Source: an uncultured Paracoccaceae bacterium
GTDB taxonomy: Bacteria > Pseudomonadota > Alphaproteobacteria > Rhodobacterales > Rhodobacteraceae
NCBI GenBank assembly: GCA_947496605.1
Contig: CANMDF010000004.1
Span: 62,001 to 126,000 of the forward strand
Direction of reading: 5' to 3'
DNA: 64,000 nt
The notes beneath the pieces were generated by a model, which was given only the letters and a program-made list of their open reading frames with translations, did not search any database and had not been told where the DNA came from. Shown one piece after another: positions 26,813 through 35,648 of the stretch (within the stretch, counting starts at the first letter, position 1; the number at the start of each line of letters is the position of its first letter). Made by a program: the position numbers and the translations under genes.

Positions 26813-28891
26813 ATGACAGACAGTGCAATCCTCGATGCTTTCTTTGAAGAATGTGAAGATTTGTTGGTCGCTTTGTCTGACGGTCTAGAAGACATGCGCG
26901 ACGGAAAGGCCGACAGCGAAACTGTGAATGCCGTTTTCCGTTCTGTACACTCGATCAAAGGTGCAGCTGGTGCATTTTCACTCGAAGATCTCGTTGGGTT
27001 TGCGCATATTTTCGAAACTGTCCTTGATGAAGTGCGGGCCAACAGGCTTGCAACCGACGATGGGTTACTGCGTGTTCTGCAGCGTGCAGGCGATATCTTG
27101 GCCGATTTGGTCGATGCAGCCCGTGATGACCTGCCCGCTGACCGTGACCAAGTTGACCCTGTCCTCAAAGAGCTCGAGTCATTCCTGAGTGCAGATGACC
27201 TTGCGGAGGAAGAGTTTGTCTTTGAGGCGCTGACTTTGGATTTTGACGCACCACAGGACACCACGCGGTATTTGGTATCCTTTTGCCCCAACAAGGAATT
27301 TTATGCGACGGGCAACGATCCAGCACTCATCATCACTGCACTGCAAGAACTCGGACAGTGTGAAATTGCAGTTGATGCGACATCACTCCCTGATGAATTA
27401 ACGTCTTTCGATTGGGACGAAGGCTATCTGACATGGGAAATCTCAATCGATGGGCAGCAAAGCGATCTACCGATCAGAGAGATTTTTCAATTCGTTGATG
27501 ATTTATGCGCGTTGCAAATCACAGAAGTTCATTCATCAGGCGATGCTTTTGAAGAAATAATTCCTGCCTCTGAAACAGAGGTCGTTCCCCCAACAGCGGT
27601 CATTGAACCAGTTCAGGATGTTTTAGCGACTGAAGCACCACCCGCAAAAGCAGACAGGCCCGTTAAGAAATCAGCGAGCACGTTACGGGTCGACCCGGAG
27701 CGCGTCGACCGCCTGATCAATGCTGTTGGTGAGCTTATCATCAATCAATCGGTGATTTCGCAGCGTATTGATGAAGCCGCATTGCCCAATAGCGCCGATC
27801 TGCATGGTGATCTCGATGACTATAAACTCTTGGCACGAGAAATTCAGGAAGGGGTCATGGCCATCCGCGCCCAGCCTGTCAAACCTCTATTTCAACGCAT
27901 GTTACGCATCGCGAGAGAAGCCGCTGATGCAACAGGTAAGGATGTCAATCTGGTTACCGAGGGCGAGGCCACTGAGGTTGATAAGATCGTTGTGGAACGG
28001 CTTGCCGACCCTCTGACCCATATGATCAGGAATGCGATTGATCACGGGATCGAATTGCCCGAGGTTCGGGTTAAATCAGGCAAATCTGCAGCTGGCACTC
28101 TTAGGCTTACTGCAAGCCAGCGTTCTGGCAGCATCGTGATTGAGATTATCGACGACGGTGCCGGCTTGAACCGCGACCGCATTCGCGAGATTGCAGTTTC
28201 AAAGGGATTGATCCCAGCGGATGCTCAGCTCAGCGAACAAGAGATCGATCACCTTCTCTTTGCGCCTGGTTTTTCGACAGCCAAAGAAGTCACCAACCTT
28301 TCTGGGCGGGGTGTTGGTATGGATGTTGTTAAGACAGCGATAACGGCCTTAGGGGGTCGCATCACAATCAGCAGTTTTGCCGGACAGGGTACGACGTTCT
28401 CGATCACGCTGCCCCTGACCCTCGCGGTGATGGACGGCATGATCATCCACATCGGTGGACAAACGATGGTCGTGCCCATCTCAAGCATCTTGGAGTCGAT
28501 ACGGCCGGTTCCGGCGGATCTTTCCCAAATTGGACTTCATAGCCATTTGTTGCGCATTCGCGGAGAGTTTGTTCCCATTGTCGATCTGGCCCAGCGATTG
28601 GGTATTGAGCCACGCGCAACCGAACTGACCGACAGGGTTTTATTGCTCATTCAAACTGAATCTGTTGCCCAATGCGCACTGGCAGTTGATGACATTCTTG
28701 ATCAACGCCAAGTCGTCGTCAAAAGCATGCAAGGCAGCTACGGCGAAATTTCAGGTGTTTCAGGTGCAACTATTCTGGGCGACGGCAAGATTGCTCTGAT
28801 TATTGATCCTGATGCGATTACGGCAGCCCCGCCCCCAGAAACGATTGGCCAACGGCAAACAATAAAGGATGTCGCTCATGCAGCCCCATGA
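26813..28891 (+). CDS. cheA: Chemotaxis sensor histidine kinase CheA
   Basis: A 692-aa CheA. An N-terminal HPt domain has the phosphorylated His46 in FRSVHSIKGAAGAF. A variable region follows, then the dimerisation helices (RVDRLINAVGELIINQ, ~300), the HATPase_c domain with the N box HMIRNAIDHGIE and G boxes DDGAGLNRDRIRE and SGRGVGMDVV, and a CheW-like regulatory domain to the C terminus (VVPISSILESIRP). It autophosphorylates and passes phosphate to the CheY and CheB proteins. cheW starts before its stop codon. Confidence 0.97.
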   Translation: MTDSAILDAFFEECEDLLVALSDGLEDMRDGKADSETVNAVFRSVHSIKGAAGAFSLEDLVGFAHIFETVLDEVRANRLATDDGLLRVLQRAGDILADLVDAARDDLPADRDQVDPVLKELESFLSADDLAEEEFVFEALTLDFDAPQDTTRYLVSFCPNKEFYATGNDPALIITALQELGQCEIAVDATSLPDELTSFDWDEGYLTWEISIDGQQSDLPIREIFQFVDDLCALQITEVHSSGDAFEEIIPASETEVVPPTAVIEPVQDVLATEAPPAKADRPVKKSASTLRVDPERVDRLINAVGELIINQSVISQRIDEAALPNSADLHGDLDDYKLLAREIQEGVMAIRAQPVKPLFQRMLRIAREAADATGKDVNLVTEGEATEVDKIVVERLADPLTHMIRNAIDHGIELPEVRVKSGKSAAGTLRLTASQRSGSIVIEIIDDGAGLNRDRIREIAVSKGLIPADAQLSEQEIDHLLFAPGFSTAKEVTNLSGRGVGMDVVKTAITALGGRITISSFAGQGTTFSITLPLTLAVMDGMIIHIGGQTMVVPISSILESIRPVPADLSQIGLHSHLLRIRGEFVPIVDLAQRLGIEPRATELTDRVLLLIQTESVAQCALAVDDILDQRQVVVKSMQGSYGEISGVSGATILGDGKIALIIDPDAITAAPPPETIGQRQTIKDVAHAAP

Positions 28892-29345
28892 TGATCCCAA
28901 ATCTGCGAAGCAGATCGAATTTGTGACGCTTGTAGCGGGCAAACAGAGCTTTTGCATCGAGATCACACAGATCCGTGAGATCAGGAGATGGTCGCCGGTG
29001 ACACTGTTACCGCATTCTCCCAACTATGTCCTGGGTGTGATCAATCTGCGGGGCGCTGTCATTCCGATCCTGGATCTTGCAGCAAAACTTGGATTTGACG
29101 CCATTGAGCCCACCGAACGCCATGTCATTATCATCGCCGCAATAGAAGAGCGTATTGTTGGTCTGTTGGTTGAATCTGTTTCAGAGATATTGGGCGTTGG
29201 AGTCGACATGGTCCGTGACACACCTCGTGCGTCCGAAGATATGTCAACGCAAGCCATCCAGGGCATCATTCCTGTCAAAGATGACATGATCAAGATCATC
29301 AGTCTGGATGCACTTATTCCAGCAACACTGGCTGCGGCTGCATGA
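28878..29345 (+). CDS. cheW: Chemotaxis coupling protein CheW
   Basis: A 155-aa adaptor joining receptors to CheA. Family signatures are FVTLVAGKQSFCIEITQIRE, LPHSPNYVLGVINLRGAVIP (the receptor-binding NLRG) and VGLLVESVSEILGV. AAAGG at 28864-28868 fits the ATG at 28878 (spacing 9) better than the in-frame ATG at 28869. Overlaps cheA by 14 nt and cheR by ATGA. Confidence 0.95.
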   Translation: MQPHDDPKSAKQIEFVTLVAGKQSFCIEITQIREIRRWSPVTLLPHSPNYVLGVINLRGAVIPILDLAAKLGFDAIEPTERHVIIIAAIEERIVGLLVESVSEILGVGVDMVRDTPRASEDMSTQAIQGIIPVKDDMIKIISLDALIPATLAAAA

Positions 29346-30250
29346 TGAATATCGCCATCCCAGCACCGCCGGACACAAAGCAGGAATTTGAGTTTTCAGA
29401 TCGCGACTTTCAAATGATTTCCGCTCTGGCAAACGAACGGTACGGGCTATTCCTGCAGCCATCCAAAAAGGCATTGGTTCATTCGCGTCTCGCAAAACGA
29501 CTGAGGGCCCGCAGTCTTGGCAGCTTTGCTGAGTATTGTGCCTTACTTAATCAGCCCGAAGGTGATGATGAGCGATCACATTTACTGTCTGCGCTAACGA
29601 CAAACGTCACGCATTTCTTTCGAGAGGTGCACCATTTCGATGATCTTCGCGACCGCCTTGTGCCTTTGCTTGTTGCCAAAGCGAAGGTTGGGCAACCTTT
29701 AAGGCTTTGGTCATCTGCATGCTCTTCGGGACAAGAGGCGTACTCCATTGCAGCAGCGCTTGTCGCGGGTGACCCCAAAATTCATCAGTATGACATCAAA
29801 ATTCTCGCGACAGATATTGACCCTCAGGTTGTCGCTTCAGCACGCGAAGGTGTTTACCCAATCGATCAAGTTATGGCGGTGCCCGAGTCCTGGCGCAAAA
29901 CCCTCACCAAAACGCCAGTGAACGAAAAACAGGTACAGGTCGATCCTGCGCTCAAGTCGCTCATTTCATTTGGTGAACTCAATCTCATTGCCGACTGGCC
30001 AATGAAGCGCAAGTTCGACGTCATCTTTTGCCGAAATGCTGCAATCTACTTTGATAAAGGCACCCAAGCACGCCTTTGGCAACGCTTTGCAGACATCTTG
30101 GTAGATGGCGGTCATCTCATGATCGGACATTCTGAACGCCTGAGCGGATCAGCACAGGACGTCTTAAGAAATGTAGGCATCACGACTTACCAAAAAAGCA
30201 ACACGACAGGGAAGTTAACTTCGCCTGATATCGAAGGAACAAGAGATTGA
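29342..30250 (+). CDS. cheR: Chemotaxis methyltransferase CheR
   Basis: A 302-aa SAM-dependent methyltransferase for receptor glutamates. The N-terminal helical domain (DRDFQMISALANERYG) is followed by the SAM-binding domain with LTTNVTHFFREVHHFDDL, RLWSSACSSGQEAYSIA, ILATDIDPQVVASAREG and DVIFCRNAAIYFD (the NxxxYF motif). Its presence implies methylated receptors encoded elsewhere. Overlaps the next response regulator gene by 4 nt. Confidence 0.96.
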   Translation: MMNIAIPAPPDTKQEFEFSDRDFQMISALANERYGLFLQPSKKALVHSRLAKRLRARSLGSFAEYCALLNQPEGDDERSHLLSALTTNVTHFFREVHHFDDLRDRLVPLLVAKAKVGQPLRLWSSACSSGQEAYSIAAALVAGDPKIHQYDIKILATDIDPQVVASAREGVYPIDQVMAVPESWRKTLTKTPVNEKQVQVDPALKSLISFGELNLIADWPMKRKFDVIFCRNAAIYFDKGTQARLWQRFADILVDGGHLMIGHSERLSGSAQDVLRNVGITTYQKSNTTGKLTSPDIEGTRD

Positions 30251-30633
30251 GTTTAAAAGATTCCTTAAGAGTAATGATCGTTGACGACATGGGGGTCAGC
30301 CGCGGGCTCTTGGTCCAAGCCATTGAAGAAATGGGGATCTGGAAAAACCAGGCCGAGAACGATGGCAAGGCTGCCCTCACAAAACTCATCAACGATCCCG
30401 TACATCTGGTCTTATCCGATTATAACATGCCCGGCATGGATGGCCTGCAATTACTGCAGTCGCTGCGCCAAAACAAATCGACTGCCCGTATTGGATTCAT
30501 ACTTGTGACAGGCAATCCGACGCCTGATCTAGTCAGCAAGGGCAAGGCACTTGGCCTCAACAATATCATCAAGAAACCCTTCACAACGGCAAGTATGAAG
30601 CAATGCATCGAAAGCGTGGTTGGTAAACTATGA
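30247..30633 (+). CDS. Second CheY-like response regulator
   Basis: A 128-aa single-domain receiver starting at TTG, supported by AAGGA at 30235-30239. Acidic residues in MIVDDMGVSRG, phosphoacceptor Asp58 (VLSDYNMPGMDG), Thr88 (ILVTGNP) and the Lys110-Pro (IIKKPF) are all present, so it can be phosphorylated. Two CheYs in one operon suggest one motor-binding output and one phosphate sink or modulator. It overlaps the following small ORF by ATGA. Confidence 0.92.
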   Translation: MSLKDSLRVMIVDDMGVSRGLLVQAIEEMGIWKNQAENDGKAALTKLINDPVHLVLSDYNMPGMDGLQLLQSLRQNKSTARIGFILVTGNPTPDLVSKGKALGLNNIIKKPFTTASMKQCIESVVGKL

Positions 30634-31013
30634 ACCAACTCTCGCCGAATATGCCAAGGGCCGATGTCGCCCTACCTGTCGTCTTGCAGCGAACCAGTTT
30701 TTGTCTTTCGCAAATCAGCTTGCGCATTCTGGCGCTAGAACAGCACGTGATGCAGGGCAACCATCAAACAGATCACTCTTCAGTAAACGCCACTGCGCTG
30801 CAGTCGTTCGACTTCATTAAGCAAGCCACAGAAGATATCGCATCAATGCTGGACCGTCTCGCCGATACGGTATCACAAAACGCAGAAGTGAACCGGGCGC
30901 ACGTTCTGGATCTAATGTCCTTGCAGGAACTGCGCGATGTAATTGGAGTTCACGGGACAGACGACAACAGCAACATAGCTTTCTTTACCGGCAAGACAGT
31001 TGAGCTTTTTTAG
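30630..31013 (+). CDS. Small chemotaxis-operon protein with CheZ/CheT-like DxxxQ motif
   Basis: A 127-aa protein I cannot place by overall similarity. The centre is a helix, LQSFDFIKQATEDIASMLDR (residues 58-77), containing Asp61-x-x-x-Gln65. In CheZ and the rhizobial CheT this DxxxQ arrangement supplies the catalytic residues for dephosphorylating CheY. The C terminus ends with the acidic-hydrophobic TGKTVELF, like the CheY-binding tail of CheZ. It directly follows and overlaps the second CheY gene. A phosphatase role is inferred; the protein is much shorter than E. coli CheZ (214 aa). Confidence 0.7.
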   Translation: MNQLSPNMPRADVALPVVLQRTSFCLSQISLRILALEQHVMQGNHQTDHSSVNATALQSFDFIKQATEDIASMLDRLADTVSQNAEVNRAHVLDLMSLQELRDVIGVHGTDDNSNIAFFTGKTVELF

Positions 31014-31037
31014 GTAGGGCCCATTTTCTAAGAAAAC

Positions 31038-31053
31038 ACGTCTCGCGAAACGT
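31038..31053. promoter_or_regulatory. Imperfect 16-nt palindrome upstream of cheB
   Basis: ACGTCTCGCGAAACGT is symmetrical at 14 of 16 positions around TCGCGA. It lies in the 180-bp gap before cheB, the only sizeable gap in the che cluster, so cheB-cheD may have their own promoter and a regulator site. No T-run follows, so a terminator is unlikely. Confidence 0.25.
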
Positions 31054-31193
31054 CAATCTAGCCATTTTCCTAAATACCACACCCTCGGTGACTTTCGCTT
31101 TTGCCTTTCAAACTTTCGCATTGCACCAACTCTCAGAACAGCCGCGCTTTGAAACGCCTCAAGCTGCATAGGACCTGATTAATTGGAAACGGA

Positions 31194-32177
31194 ATGAAGT
31201 TCCTTATCGCCCATCAGTCTAAATCGGATCAAATGCGCATTCAGCAAGTGGTTGCGCGAATGGACTATGCTGTACAGTTCTTGTTCGCAAATGAGTTAAC
31301 CGAAACGTATCATTTAGCCGAGCACCATGAGCCTGATTGTGTTCTGATCGCTGAACAGCTGACGCATCACCGGGAATTTGAATTGATTGCATCCCTCTTC
31401 AAGATTTTGGGGATTCAATGTATCATTCTTAAAGGTTCCCCTTCATCGCCGTCACAACACCCCGTCTTTCCGCAACTTCGTCAGGTTTCTGAGCTCGACC
31501 TTGAAGATACAATCTACAAACTCGGCAGCGCGATCAAATCGCAGATCGTTTCATCACAACTGGCATCCGGATCGCAATCAGGCGTCACGCAATTTGATCC
31601 CAAACGCATTGTCCTGATAGGGGCTTCGACTGGCGGTATTGATGCGCTACTCACAGTGACAAAAGCTTTTGATAGTCACTGCCCTCCGATCTTAATTGTG
31701 CAACATACCGGTGGACAATTTGCAAAGAGCTTGATCAGACTGCTGGACGGTGCCTGTCGCGCCAACGTGCAGTCTGCAACGCATGGGCTGGGTTTGGCGG
31801 CGGGAAACATTTATCTTGCCCCGGATGATCAAACCCACTTGGTACTGTCAACAGATCCAAAACCAACTTTACGCCTTGATGGGTCTTCGGCTGTGTCCGG
31901 CCATCGTCCTTCGATAGATGCTCTCTTTTCTTCGGCCGTTTCCATGGCACCACATGTCAGTGCTGCGTTGCTCACAGGCATGGGGAAAGATGGCGCGGAA
32001 GGTTTGACAAAACTACGAACCAGGGGTGCATACACAATTGGGCAAGATAAACAAACAAGCGTAGTTTACGGAATGCCGCGCGTTGCAATGGAGATGGGGG
32101 GCGTTTGTGAACAACTCCGTTTAGAGGCTATTGGCCCCGCGTTACTTCGTTCTTGCAAAATGAAGGCGCGTACATGA
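31194..32177 (+). CDS. cheB: Chemotaxis methylesterase CheB with degenerate receiver
   Basis: The C-terminal half (~139-327) is a normal CheB methylesterase: the catalytic triad appears as Ser in LIGASTGG, His in LIVQHTGG and Asp in LLTGMGKDGAEG. The N-terminal ~110 residues have receiver-like length, but where the phosphoacceptor strand is expected the sequence reads PDCVLIAEQLTHH, with no Asp after the hydrophobic strand, and the acidic pair near the N terminus is replaced by LIAHQSK. Esterase activity may therefore not be controlled by CheA phosphorylation. It overlaps cheD by ATGA. Confidence 0.92.
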   Translation: MKFLIAHQSKSDQMRIQQVVARMDYAVQFLFANELTETYHLAEHHEPDCVLIAEQLTHHREFELIASLFKILGIQCIILKGSPSSPSQHPVFPQLRQVSELDLEDTIYKLGSAIKSQIVSSQLASGSQSGVTQFDPKRIVLIGASTGGIDALLTVTKAFDSHCPPILIVQHTGGQFAKSLIRLLDGACRANVQSATHGLGLAAGNIYLAPDDQTHLVLSTDPKPTLRLDGSSAVSGHRPSIDALFSSAVSMAPHVSAALLTGMGKDGAEGLTKLRTRGAYTIGQDKQTSVVYGMPRVAMEMGGVCEQLRLEAIGPALLRSCKMKART

Positions 32178-32692
32178 CCACCAAAAAAACCATCACAGTT
32201 GTGCAAGGCGACCATGCCGTATCTTCAGATCAGTCGGTGGTGCTAACAACCGTATTAGGCTCTTGCGTTGCCGCTTGTTTGTTCGATCCCAGCATGCGCA
32301 TTGGCGGAATGAACCATTTTCTATTGGCAGGTTCGGGCAGCTCACGCGCGGGTGATATGCGGTACGGGGTGAACGCGATGGAACTCTTGATCAATCGTCT
32401 TTTGCAAGCAGGCGCCCAACGACATCTCATCGTTGCAAAACTCTTTGGCGGGGCCAGCATGACCGATCATGCAGGTGATATTGGCAAAGCCAACGCAGCA
32501 TTTGCCATTGATTTCTTATATCAAGAAAACATTCCCTGTATCTCGCAAAGTCTCGGAGGTGACTTGGCGCGCAGGGTCCAATTCACGCCATCAACAGGGG
32601 CTGCCCGCCAGCTGCAAATTGCCGGCGCTGACCCAAATATTGTCCCAACAAGGGCTGCCCCGACGCCGGGACAGGACATCACCCTGTTTTGA
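32174..32692 (+). CDS. cheD: Chemoreceptor glutamine deamidase CheD
   Basis: A 172-aa CheD. The catalytic Cys lies in TVLGSCVAACLFDP and the His in GGMNHFLLAG, with KLFGGASM further on, as in the family. It deamidates receptor glutamines and can bind CheC-type phosphatases; no cheC is present here. GAAGG upstream and the ATGA overlap with cheB support this ATG over the TTG at 32153. Last gene of the operon. Confidence 0.94.
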   Translation: MTTKKTITVVQGDHAVSSDQSVVLTTVLGSCVAACLFDPSMRIGGMNHFLLAGSGSSRAGDMRYGVNAMELLINRLLQAGAQRHLIVAKLFGGASMTDHAGDIGKANAAFAIDFLYQENIPCISQSLGGDLARRVQFTPSTGAARQLQIAGADPNIVPTRAAPTPGQDITLF

Positions 32693-32744
32693 AAGGTAGG
32701 ACTCCAGAAGGGTTCACCTTTTCAGCCCGATCGGTTGATTGTGA

Positions 32745-33617
32745 TTAATCCATCGCCTGCAAACGCTTTAGAAGCGATGACGTGTCCCAACGCCCGCCAC
32801 CCAATTTCTGAACATCTTTGTAAAACTGATCCACAATGGCTGTGACTGGCAGGCTGGCACCATTTTCGTTTGCAGTGTCCAAGCAAATGCCCAAATCCTT
32901 GCGCATCCAATCGACTGCAAAACCGTGGTTCCATTCGTCAGACAGCATGGTCTGATACCGGTTCGACATTTGCCAACTGCCCGCCGCCCCTTGGCTGATC
33001 ACTTCAACAACGGCCTCACCGTCAAGCCCTGCTTTTTGCGCAAAATGGAGTGCCTCGGAAAGGCCCTGCACAAGACCGGCAATCGCGATCTGGTTGCACA
33101 TCTTTGTCATCTGTCCCGCGCCGCTATCGCCAATCCGACGACACAGTTTCGCATAAGATTTGATCACTGCCTCGGCCGCATCATAGCTAACCTGCGCGCC
33201 GCCGCACATGACTGAAAGCGCCCCATTTTCCGCGCCTGCCTGACCACCAGACACGGGCGCATCGACGAATGCAATGCCTTTGGCTGCAGCAGCATCATGC
33301 AGTTCCCGTGTTACCGCGGCCGAAACCGTTGTGTGGTCTACAAAAATTGAGCCCTCAGCCATTGTTGCGAAAGCACCATCTTCACCCAAACAGACAGAAC
33401 GCAGATCATCATCGTTGCCCACGCACGCCATGACCATGTCTGCGCCACGCGCGGCCGCTGCGGGCGTTTGCCCCATTGCGCCACCGTGCTGCGCGATCCA
33501 TTTTTCAGCTTTGGCCGCTGTCCGGTTATAAACCGTGACGGCGTGACCTGCCGCTTGCAGGTGTCCTGCCATTGGGTAACCCATGACCCCAAGGCCCAAA
33601 AATGCTAGTTTTGTCAT
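32745..33617 (-). CDS. 3-hydroxyisobutyrate dehydrogenase-family NAD(P) oxidoreductase
   Basis: A 290-aa beta-hydroxyacid dehydrogenase. The N-terminal Rossmann motif LAFLGLGVMGYPMAGHLQ, the substrate-site FVDAPVSGGQAGAENG, and the helix with the catalytic Lys (GAGQMTKMCNQIAIAG) identify the family. Candidate activities are 3-hydroxyisobutyrate dehydrogenase (valine catabolism) or tartronate semialdehyde reductase. The neighbouring acyl-CoA synthetase on the same strand (37-nt gap) fits an acid/CoA catabolic pair but does not settle the substrate. Confidence 0.9.
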   Translation of the reverse strand: MTKLAFLGLGVMGYPMAGHLQAAGHAVTVYNRTAAKAEKWIAQHGGAMGQTPAAAARGADMVMACVGNDDDLRSVCLGEDGAFATMAEGSIFVDHTTVSAAVTRELHDAAAAKGIAFVDAPVSGGQAGAENGALSVMCGGAQVSYDAAEAVIKSYAKLCRRIGDSGAGQMTKMCNQIAIAGLVQGLSEALHFAQKAGLDGEAVVEVISQGAAGSWQMSNRYQTMLSDEWNHGFAVDWMRKDLGICLDTANENGASLPVTAIVDQFYKDVQKLGGGRWDTSSLLKRLQAMD

Positions 33618-33653
33618 CGTAGCTGTCCTTCTTTTACGTGCTTAGGCGATGAC

Positions 33654-35540
33654 TTAGTCCGCTAACTCCCAAGGGATAGTGTATGCGTTCAAAGCGCCGC
33701 CGATTGCTTCGTCGGCAACGTCACCTGTTTTCGCAATATGCGCAACCAAGCCGCGCTTTTTATCTTCGCTCACGCTACTGACTTCGGCGCCTAAATCGGC
33801 CAAAGCTGCATTAAAGATGCGGGTGATCGCCCTTTTGCGCAGGTCAGGTTTGAATATCTTTCCAACCGCTGTCTTGGGCAGTTCATCCATTATTTCCAGA
33901 TGCTTAGGATGTGCTGCGCGTTCATGAATGTGCTCTTTGGCGTAGGCCATCAGTGCCTCTTGCGTGATCTCCGCGCCATCGACCAACTCAACGTAGACGC
34001 ATGGCACCTCGCCCGCGTGTTCGTCTGGCTGTCCGATTGCCCCTGCAAATGCGATGGCGTCATGTCCGGCCAAGGCTTCTTCGATTTCGGCAGGATCAAT
34101 GTTGTGACCACCGCGAATAATCAGGTCTTTTGCACGCCCAGTAATCCATAGGTATCCGTCGGCGTCGATGCGCCCTAGGTCTCCGGTGCGCAAATATTGC
34201 GCCTCGGATTGTTCGCCCGGATAGAAAAGGCCCACGTTCTTATCTGCTTCTGTGTAGGTTTTGCCATCATAGACGCCCGGGTTTGAAATACAGATTTCGC
34301 CAATTTCTTCGGTGCCGAGCACTTCGCCATTGGCCGGGTTGACGATTTTGACGTCTGTGTAAGGGAACGGCACACCGATGGAGCCAACCCGCTTTTCGCC
34401 GCCCGGTGGGTTGATGGACACAAGGCAAGTCGCCTCGGTCAGGCCATAGCCCTCGCAAATCGTGACACCGGCCGCTTCTTCAAACCGACGATAGAGTTCC
34501 AGTGGTAGCGGTGCAGAGCCACAGAATGCCAGACGCAAGGATGAGATATCCGCATCGACTTTGCGTTGCATCAGCGCCGACATCGCGGTGGGCACTGTGA
34601 TCATGAAAGTAACTTTGTGCTTTTCGATCAGTTTCCAGAAATTATCGAAAACACCCTCACCACGGTAACCCTGCGGCGTTGGGAACACGATCTGTGCGCC
34701 CGATCCGAGCGACGCCCCCAGCGACACAATCGTTGCGAAAACATGGAACAACGGCAGCGGGCAAATTTGTACGTCATCTTCGGTAAAGAGAAGCTTGTCA
34801 CCCAACCACGCGTTGTACACGATCCCCGAATAACGGTGCTGCACGACCTTTGGCATGCCCGTCGTGCCGCCAGTGTGAAAGTAAGCTGCGACGCGATCAA
34901 CCTTGCTATCCTCAAAGCTGAGCGTCACTGGCTGTTTGTTCATTTCAGCATTGAAATCTAGGACCGTCGCTTTGTGGGCAACCGGGTTCTTTGGGCGGAT
35001 CAGTGGAACGATCAACCGTTTCAATCCTGTCAGATAGCGGTGCAAGTCAACCTCAAGGACATGGGTGACGTTCGGCGCAAGGCGCACTGCTTCAGCGGCT
35101 TTCTGGGCGACGTCAGTCTTAGGAAAAGCTTTGAGCGTCACAAGGACTTTGGCATTGGTTTCGCGTAGGATCGCGGCGATTTGTTCGGCTTCTAGCAGCG
35201 GGTTAATCGGGTTGACGATCCCGGCCACCTGCCCGCCTAAATAGGTAAGGATGGTCTCAGTCGCATTCGGCATCAGGTATGCGACAACATCGGTTTCGCC
35301 GACCCCAAGGTTGCGGAACATATTGGCCGCCTGCCCTGTCTTGTCACGCAAGCCATTCCAATCGAGCGTTTCGCATTTCGATTCAGGGTCGGACAGAAGA
35401 CTGAAACTTACGGCTTTTCGTGCACCGAATTTCCCGGCGGTTTGGCTTAGCAATTCGTAGGTCGTGGTGGGCGTATTTCGTGCCTCCCACGGCTTTTCGT
35501 TTTCAATGGCATCCCGGTCTGCGACACTTGCAAAAGTCAT
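33654..35540 (-). CDS. Acyl-CoA synthetase (AMP-forming)
   Basis: A 628-aa ANL-superfamily ligase. The ATP-binding loop AAYFHTGGTTGMPKVVQH, the adenylate motif CEGYGLTEATCLVSI, YLRTGDLGRIDADGYLWITG and the hinge region RAKDLIIRGGHNIDPAEIEE are intact, and PKTAVGKIFKP carries the catalytic Lys. It also has a C-terminal extension of about 50 residues past the normal end. It likely activates a fatty or aromatic acid. Co-directional with the upstream-reading ABC exporter and the downstream dehydrogenase gene. Confidence 0.92.
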   Translation of the reverse strand: MTFASVADRDAIENEKPWEARNTPTTTYELLSQTAGKFGARKAVSFSLLSDPESKCETLDWNGLRDKTGQAANMFRNLGVGETDVVAYLMPNATETILTYLGGQVAGIVNPINPLLEAEQIAAILRETNAKVLVTLKAFPKTDVAQKAAEAVRLAPNVTHVLEVDLHRYLTGLKRLIVPLIRPKNPVAHKATVLDFNAEMNKQPVTLSFEDSKVDRVAAYFHTGGTTGMPKVVQHRYSGIVYNAWLGDKLLFTEDDVQICPLPLFHVFATIVSLGASLGSGAQIVFPTPQGYRGEGVFDNFWKLIEKHKVTFMITVPTAMSALMQRKVDADISSLRLAFCGSAPLPLELYRRFEEAAGVTICEGYGLTEATCLVSINPPGGEKRVGSIGVPFPYTDVKIVNPANGEVLGTEEIGEICISNPGVYDGKTYTEADKNVGLFYPGEQSEAQYLRTGDLGRIDADGYLWITGRAKDLIIRGGHNIDPAEIEEALAGHDAIAFAGAIGQPDEHAGEVPCVYVELVDGAEITQEALMAYAKEHIHERAAHPKHLEIMDELPKTAVGKIFKPDLRKRAITRIFNAALADLGAEVSSVSEDKKRGLVAHIAKTGDVADEAIGGALNAYTIPWELAD

Positions 35541-35648
35541 GTCGTCTCCTCCCTGTTTTCTTACTGCGCCGTGCTGCGCAGCCTCCCTTGGCGGGCAGCG
35601 TGGGGAAAAACAGAGATAATCACAAGTCTTACGCTACGAAAAAGGTGC

